8,777 nucleotides of DNA from assembly GCA_012517755.1 (NCBI GenBank), contig JAAYUH010000218.1, positions 1 through 8,777 of the forward strand, written 5' to 3'. Numbering within the stretch: the stretch's first letter is position 1; every line of letters begins with the position of its first letter. The stretch is from a bacterium (GTDB taxonomy: Bacteria; Caldisericota; Caldisericia; B22-G15). The notes beneath the pieces were generated by a model. That model ran no database searches and was not told the origin of the DNA. It worked only from the letters and a program-made list of their open reading frames with translations. The translations under genes were made by a program, and so were the position numbers. This document shows, one piece after another, positions 5,437 to 8,777 of the stretch.

Positions 5437-5946
5437 ATGATTTTAAAAGAGATATTAGAAAGACATAGTGTAAGAAAATATAAACAAGAGGAGGTTCCTG
5501 AAGAGCTAATTAAAGAAGTCATTGAAGCTGCAAGACTTGCACCATCAGCAAATAATAAACAACCATGGAAATTTATTGCTGTAAGAGATTTTGAAAAAAG
5601 AAAAAAAATTGGTGAGCCAACAACATGGGCAAAGTTCATTATGGATGCTCCAGTTTTGATAGTCGGATGTATAACAGATAAGAGTTTTAATATGGGTGGT
5701 TGGTATGATAGTGCAATTCTTGATATTGGAATTGCAATGGAACATATAGCCCTTCAAGCAACACATCTTGGACTTGGAACTTGTTGGGTTGGAGACTTTG
5801 ATGAAAAACTTGTTAAAAAGGTCCTTAAAATTCCAGAAAATATTAGAGTTGCATCACTAATGACACTTGGCTATCCATTAGAGAATAAAATACCTGAAAA
5901 AAGAAGAAAACCTCTATCTGAAATTTTATCATTCGAAAAATTTTAG
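5437..5946 (+). CDS. Nitroreductase-family FMN-dependent oxidoreductase
   Basis: This 169-residue flavoprotein of the nitroreductase family probably uses FMN and NAD(P)H to reduce nitro compounds, quinones or similar acceptors. Hallmarks are RHSVRKY (9-15) for FMN phosphate, LAPSANNKQPWKF (35-47), the helix DSAILDIGIAMEHIALQATH (91-110), GLGTCWVGDF (112-121) and the late LGYPLEN with a RRKPL end (144-160), whose basic residues contact FMN. It is at the short end of the family, resembling single-domain archaeal and clostridial members. I prefer the ATG at 5437 over the TTG at 5434 because GGAGG at 5425-5429 is 7 nt away from the ATG and only 4 nt from the TTG. The gene follows the thioredoxin gene by 11 nt, in the same operon. 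The physiological substrate is unknown. Confidence 0.9.
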   Translation: MILKEILERHSVRKYKQEEVPEELIKEVIEAARLAPSANNKQPWKFIAVRDFEKRKKIGEPTTWAKFIMDAPVLIVGCITDKSFNMGGWYDSAILDIGIAMEHIALQATHLGLGTCWVGDFDEKLVKKVLKIPENIRVASLMTLGYPLENKIPEKRRKPLSEILSFEKF

Positions 5947-5966
5947 TTTTAAATAATTTTTTATGA

Positions 5967-5975
5967 TGATAAAAT
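5967..5975 (+). promoter_or_regulatory. Possible internal extended -10 promoter, leaderless kinase transcript
   Basis: TGATAAAAT fits TGn-TATAAT with one change. It ends 6 nt before the ATG at 5982, so transcription would start at or very near the A of the start codon. No Shine-Dalgarno sequence is present upstream of this gene, in contrast to most other genes here. This is the only gap of more than 30 nt within the plus-strand gene block. Confidence 0.45.
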
Positions 5976-5981
5976 TAATTT

Positions 5982-6605
5982 ATGGGAAAGTTTATTGTTG
6001 CGGTATGTGGAAATATCGGAGTTGGTAAATCTACACTTGCAAAACTGCTCTCTAAAAGATGGGGTTATTCAATAATATCTGAACCACAAGATATAAATCC
6101 ATTCTTAAAAGATTTTTATGCTGATCAGAAAAGGTGGGCACTTCATTCTCAACTTTTTTTTCTTATCCATAGATTAAAAATTTTTGAAGAGATTGAGAAA
6201 TCTGATGATTCTTTTATAATTGATAGAACTATTTATGAAGATGCAGAAATTTTTGCAAAACAGCTGCTCAATAAAGAAGAGTATAAACTTTATCAGGAGG
6301 TATATAATTTGATATATAAAAATTTTCCAACACCAAATCTACTCGTATATCTATATGCACCAACTGAAGTTCTTTTAAAAAGGATAGGAGAAAGAGGAAG
6401 AAATTATGAAAAAAATATAAAAAAATCATATTTAAAAAAATTAAACGATGCGTACGAAAATTGGATAAGTAGCTACAATTTATCTCCTGTTTATAAACTT
6501 GATACAACTCAATTTGATATACACAACCTCTTTTCTGATCTTTCACACTTTATTGATGAGATAGAGAAATTTTTCTGGGAGGCAAAAAAAGATGTTAAAA
6601 GATAA
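5982..6605 (+). CDS. Deoxynucleoside kinase (dCK/dGK/dAK family)
   Basis: This 207-residue kinase transfers phosphate from ATP to the 5' hydroxyl of a deoxynucleoside, in cytoplasmic salvage for DNA synthesis. The order of motifs fits the family: P-loop GNIGVGKS (10-17); SEP (33-35) with the catalytic Glu34; LHSQLFFL (54-61), where Gln57 is the expected base-contacting residue; IDRTIYED (80-87), equivalent to the DRS motif; and a LID-like ERGRNYE (137-143). Length is normal. Specificity between purine and pyrimidine deoxynucleosides cannot be read with confidence. No ribosome binding site precedes the ATG, and a promoter-like TGATAAAAT ends 6 nt upstream. The 3' end overlaps the R3H ATPase gene by 14 nt. 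With thymidylate kinase two genes on, the context is dNTP supply. Confidence 0.9.
   Translation: MGKFIVAVCGNIGVGKSTLAKLLSKRWGYSIISEPQDINPFLKDFYADQKRWALHSQLFFLIHRLKIFEEIEKSDDSFIIDRTIYEDAEIFAKQLLNKEEYKLYQEVYNLIYKNFPTPNLLVYLYAPTEVLLKRIGERGRNYEKNIKKSYLKKLNDAYENWISSYNLSPVYKLDTTQFDIHNLFSDLSHFIDEIEKFFWEAKKDVKR
6577..6582 (+). promoter_or_regulatory. Ribosome binding site of the R3H ATPase gene
   Basis: GGGAGG inside the end of the kinase gene, 9 nt before the ATG at 6592. It supports that start and the 14-nt gene overlap. Confidence 0.75.
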
Positions 6606-8085
6606 TGAATTATATAGGTTAAAAGAATATGAAATGGAGGCTTTTCTTTCCATTCTTCCTCCTTATGTTAAAAATGAACTTAGAAAATTGGATAAATGGG
6701 AGTTTTTAATCGAGGTTGTCCTTGATTTAGGAAGAAAACCAGAAGCAAGATTTGTTGATTCATTTAACTATCTATCAAATGATTTAATTACAAGAGAAGA
6801 CATTGAATATGTGAGAAGTCGAATTGGTGAATTTGACAGAGACAATAGAGCAGGCATAGAAAGAACCCTTCACAGAATATCCTGTATAAAAAATAGAATG
6901 GGAAATATAGTTGGATTAACATTAAGAGTTGGTAGAGCAGTTTATGGAACAATTGATATTGTAAGAGATCTTTTTGAAACTGGGAAAAGTATTTTACTTC
7001 TTGGAAGACCAGGTGTTGGGAAAACAACTCTTTTAAGGGAAGCATCAAGAGTTTTAAGTGAAGAGTTACATAAAAGAGTAGTTGTTGTTGATACTTCAAA
7101 TGAAATTGGAGGAGATGGTGATATACCACACCCAGCAATTGGTTCTTCAAGAAGAATGCAAGTTCCTTATGGAAGAACCCAAGCAGATGTAATGATTGAA
7201 GCGGTTGAAAACCATAACCCTGAATGTATCATAATTGATGAAATTGGAAGAAGAGATGAAGCTGAAGCATGTAGAACTATTGCAGAAAGAGGGGTTCAAT
7301 TGATTGCTACAGCACATGGAAACACACTTGATAATCTTTTAATCAATCCAGTTTTATCTGAACTCCTTGGGGGAATAACTACAGTTATCTTAGGAGATGA
7401 AGAGGCGCAAAGAAGAGGAACCCAAAAAACAGTCCTTGAAAGATCTTCTCCTCCATCTTTTGATATACTCATTGAAATAAGAGATAGAGATACTCTTGCT
7501 GTTTATTATGATGTCGCAAAGGTTGTTGATAAATATTTAAGAGGTTATCCATTGAATCCAGAGATAAGGAAAAGAAAAGAGAGCGGAGAGGTTGAGATTA
7601 AAAAAGAGAGCGAGCTTGAAAAACTTCCAAAATATACACCTTTAAAAATATTTACTTATGGAGTTTCAAGAGATTATCTTGAACAAGGATTAAGATCAGT
7701 TGGTCTTGATTGGCAATTTGTTGATTCAATAGATGAAGCTGAAGTTTTGATTATGACAAAAAGTCAGGAAAAGAAAAGTGGAAGAATTGTGAACGAAGCG
7801 AAAAAAAGAGGAATTGAAATTTTCAAGATAAATTCAAATACAAAATCAAACATAAGAAAACTATCTTTAGAATTAAGAAATGCTTTTTTAGATAAGAAAA
7901 GAGATTACTTAAAAGAGATTGAACAGGGAGTTAGAGAAGTTTTATCAACAGGAAAACCTTACCCTCTCTATCCAGCACCAAGTCATATAAGAAAAATTCA
8001 ACACAAAATTATAACAGAATTTGGTTTGAAATCTGAAAGCCAAGGAGAGGAGCCATTTAGATGCGTGATTATATTTCCAAAATAG
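6592..8085 (+). CDS. AAA-type ATPase with C-terminal R3H domain (Ycf45/SpoIIIAA-like)
   Basis: The 497-residue protein joins an ATPase core to a single-stranded nucleic-acid-binding R3H module. An N-terminal helical region (about 1-100) leads to the Walker A loop GRPGVGKTT (138-146). The family-specific VVVVDTSNEIGGDGDIPHP follows (163-181), then Walker B IIIDEIGR (213-220) and the sensor-like IATAHG (238-243). A Rossmann-like segment is at about 351-412. The C-terminal R3H signature is R467-x3-H471 within PSHIRKIQHKII. Cyanobacterial and plastid Ycf45 and the ATPase domain of SpoIIIAA are the recognised relatives; the cellular role of the R3H-bearing bacterial form is not established. The start overlaps the deoxynucleoside kinase gene by 14 nt and the end overlaps thymidylate kinase by 25 nt, so expression is tightly coupled to dNTP enzymes. 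No spore genes are nearby. Confidence 0.92.
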   Translation: MLKDNELYRLKEYEMEAFLSILPPYVKNELRKLDKWEFLIEVVLDLGRKPEARFVDSFNYLSNDLITREDIEYVRSRIGEFDRDNRAGIERTLHRISCIKNRMGNIVGLTLRVGRAVYGTIDIVRDLFETGKSILLLGRPGVGKTTLLREASRVLSEELHKRVVVVDTSNEIGGDGDIPHPAIGSSRRMQVPYGRTQADVMIEAVENHNPECIIIDEIGRRDEAEACRTIAERGVQLIATAHGNTLDNLLINPVLSELLGGITTVILGDEEAQRRGTQKTVLERSSPPSFDILIEIRDRDTLAVYYDVAKVVDKYLRGYPLNPEIRKRKESGEVEIKKESELEKLPKYTPLKIFTYGVSRDYLEQGLRSVGLDWQFVDSIDEAEVLIMTKSQEKKSGRIVNEAKKRGIEIFKINSNTKSNIRKLSLELRNAFLDKKRDYLKEIEQGVREVLSTGKPYPLYPAPSHIRKIQHKIITEFGLKSESQGEEPFRCVIIFPK

Positions 8086-8696
8086 GTGGATTTTTTATAA
8101 CTTTTGAAGGTATCGATGGATGTGGTAAATCAACACAGGCAAAACTCCTTCAAGAAAATCTAAAAAATCTTGGATATGATGCTCACTGGACAAAAGAACC
8201 TGGTGGAACAGATATAGGAAATATGGTAAGAGAAATATTACTTAAATACAATCAGGAAATAGATGTACTTACAGAATTTTTACTTTTTGCATCAGATAGA
8301 AGTGCTCATGCAAAAGAATTAATAAAAGAACTATCGAAGGGAAAAATTGTAATTTCAGAAAGATTTAAGGATTCATCTGTTGCATATCAAGGTTATGGAG
8401 GAGGACTTTCAATAAATTTTATTGAAAGAATACATAGAGAAATAACAATAATTGAACCTGATCTTACAATTTTACTTGATATTTCTCCCCTTGTTTCTAT
8501 AAAAAGAGTAAAAGCACCAGATAGAATTGAGAAAAAGGGAACTGATTATCTTGAAAGAGTAAGAAATGGTTACCTTATCCTATCAAAACTCTATAAAAAT
8601 AGATATGTTATATTTGATGGAAGTAAAGAAAAAAATGAACTTAGTCAAGAGATACTTAAGGTTGTAGAAAATAAACTTAAAGCCTATTTCTTTTAA
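8061..8696 (+). CDS. tmk: Thymidylate kinase (dTMP kinase)
   Basis: This essential 211-residue enzyme phosphorylates dTMP to dTDP with ATP in the cytoplasm. Motifs in order are FITFEGIDGCGKST (12-25, P-loop GIDGCGKS at 17-24), KEPGGTDIG (45-53, substrate binding), FASDRSAH (76-83), and the ERFKDSSVAYQGYGG segment (100-114), in which ERF stands for the usual DRY/DRF. An LDISP segment at 139-143 and a LID region rich in charged residues (about 149-168) follow. Length is normal for bacterial Tmk. The ATG at 8061 has GGAGAGGAG upstream, with 8 nt from the last GGAG. It lies within the last codons of the R3H ATPase gene (25-nt overlap), indicating translational coupling. It is the last gene before a strong hairpin that begins at its stop codon. 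Confidence 0.95.
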   Translation: MRDYISKIGGFFITFEGIDGCGKSTQAKLLQENLKNLGYDAHWTKEPGGTDIGNMVREILLKYNQEIDVLTEFLLFASDRSAHAKELIKELSKGKIVISERFKDSSVAYQGYGGGLSINFIERIHREITIIEPDLTILLDISPLVSIKRVKAPDRIEKKGTDYLERVRNGYLILSKLYKNRYVIFDGSKEKNELSQEILKVVENKLKAYFF

Positions 8697-8731
8697 ATGT
8701 TAATTTGGTGTCAAACACCATATTAACATTT
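8695..8731 (+). terminator. Hairpin terminator after tmk (or REP-like palindrome)
   Basis: Left arm AATGTTAAT-T-TGGTGT (8696-8711) pairs with ACACCA-T-ATTAACATT (8715-8730) around a CAA loop, with a single T-T mismatch. One more A-T pair extends the stem to 8695-8731. It overlaps the tmk TAA and is followed by a T-rich stretch (TTTTTT at 8736-8741). The long symmetrical stem also works on the minus strand and may be a bidirectional terminator. The TGGTGTC core resembles palindromes dispersed in some bacterial genomes, so a REP-type origin is possible. Confidence 0.65.
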
Positions 8732-8777
8732 CTAATTTTTTCTAATTATTATTATTGGAGTTTGAAAATCCTCATTT

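Noticed and set aside
5397..5766. Minus-strand open frames opposite the nitroreductase
   Set aside because: Two overlapping frames, both shadows of a recognisable flavoprotein gene.
5963..6026. Short upstream open frame starting ATGATG before the kinase
   Set aside because: It has no ribosome binding site, overlaps the kinase start out of frame and ends after about 20 codons; the ATGATG is better explained as part of the promoter-like region.
6268..7150. Minus-strand open frames opposite the kinase and the R3H ATPase
   Set aside because: Leu/Phe/Tyr/Gln-rich translations are typical of antisense reading of A-rich genes; no start signals.

Overview
The window is A+T-rich bacterial DNA with strong AGGAGG-type ribosome binding sites, short intergenic gaps and lysine/isoleucine-rich proteins. 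Together these suggest a low-GC, possibly thermophilic or deep-branching anaerobic bacterium. No marker gene here fixes the phylum, so this placement is tentative.

Left third (1-2154), loosely packed and accessory-like. A cluster of GTCATTCCC-type palindromes (106-250) sits between two copies of a 50-bp imperfect direct repeat. Two solitary minus-strand genes follow: a GNAT acetyltransferase (320-886) and an unrecognised basic protein with matching end motifs (1025-1543) that is visibly richer in G+C than its surroundings. Next is a gene-poor stretch holding what looks like the decayed C-terminal end of a peptidase MA-like protein (1729-1944).

Middle, minus strand (2155-3763). A compact three-gene operon encodes a 2H-family RNA 2',3'-cyclic phosphodiesterase (thpR/ligT), a macrodomain protein and a multi-pass membrane protein of the YdjM/DUF457-like metal-dependent hydrolase type. 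The first two enzyme families are the ones that act consecutively on ADP-ribose 1'',2''-cyclic phosphate in eukaryotic RNA 2'-phosphate removal. The third gene has no good canonical start where its family normally begins, but has an ACG there behind a perfect Shine-Dalgarno sequence.

Right half, plus strand (3843-8696). Six tightly packed genes run in one direction: an unrecognised eight-helix membrane protein, a TlpA/ResA-like thioredoxin lipoprotein, a nitroreductase, a deoxynucleoside kinase, an AAA/R3H ATPase of the Ycf45/SpoIIIAA-like family, and thymidylate kinase. The last three overlap one another and combine dNTP supply with a nucleic-acid-binding ATPase. A strong hairpin closes the block at 8695-8731.

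The two gene blocks diverge from 3764-3842, which holds two back-to-back extended -10 promoters. thpR and the deoxynucleoside kinase lack a Shine-Dalgarno sequence and have an extended -10 motif only 6-9 nt before the ATG, which suggests leaderless transcripts.
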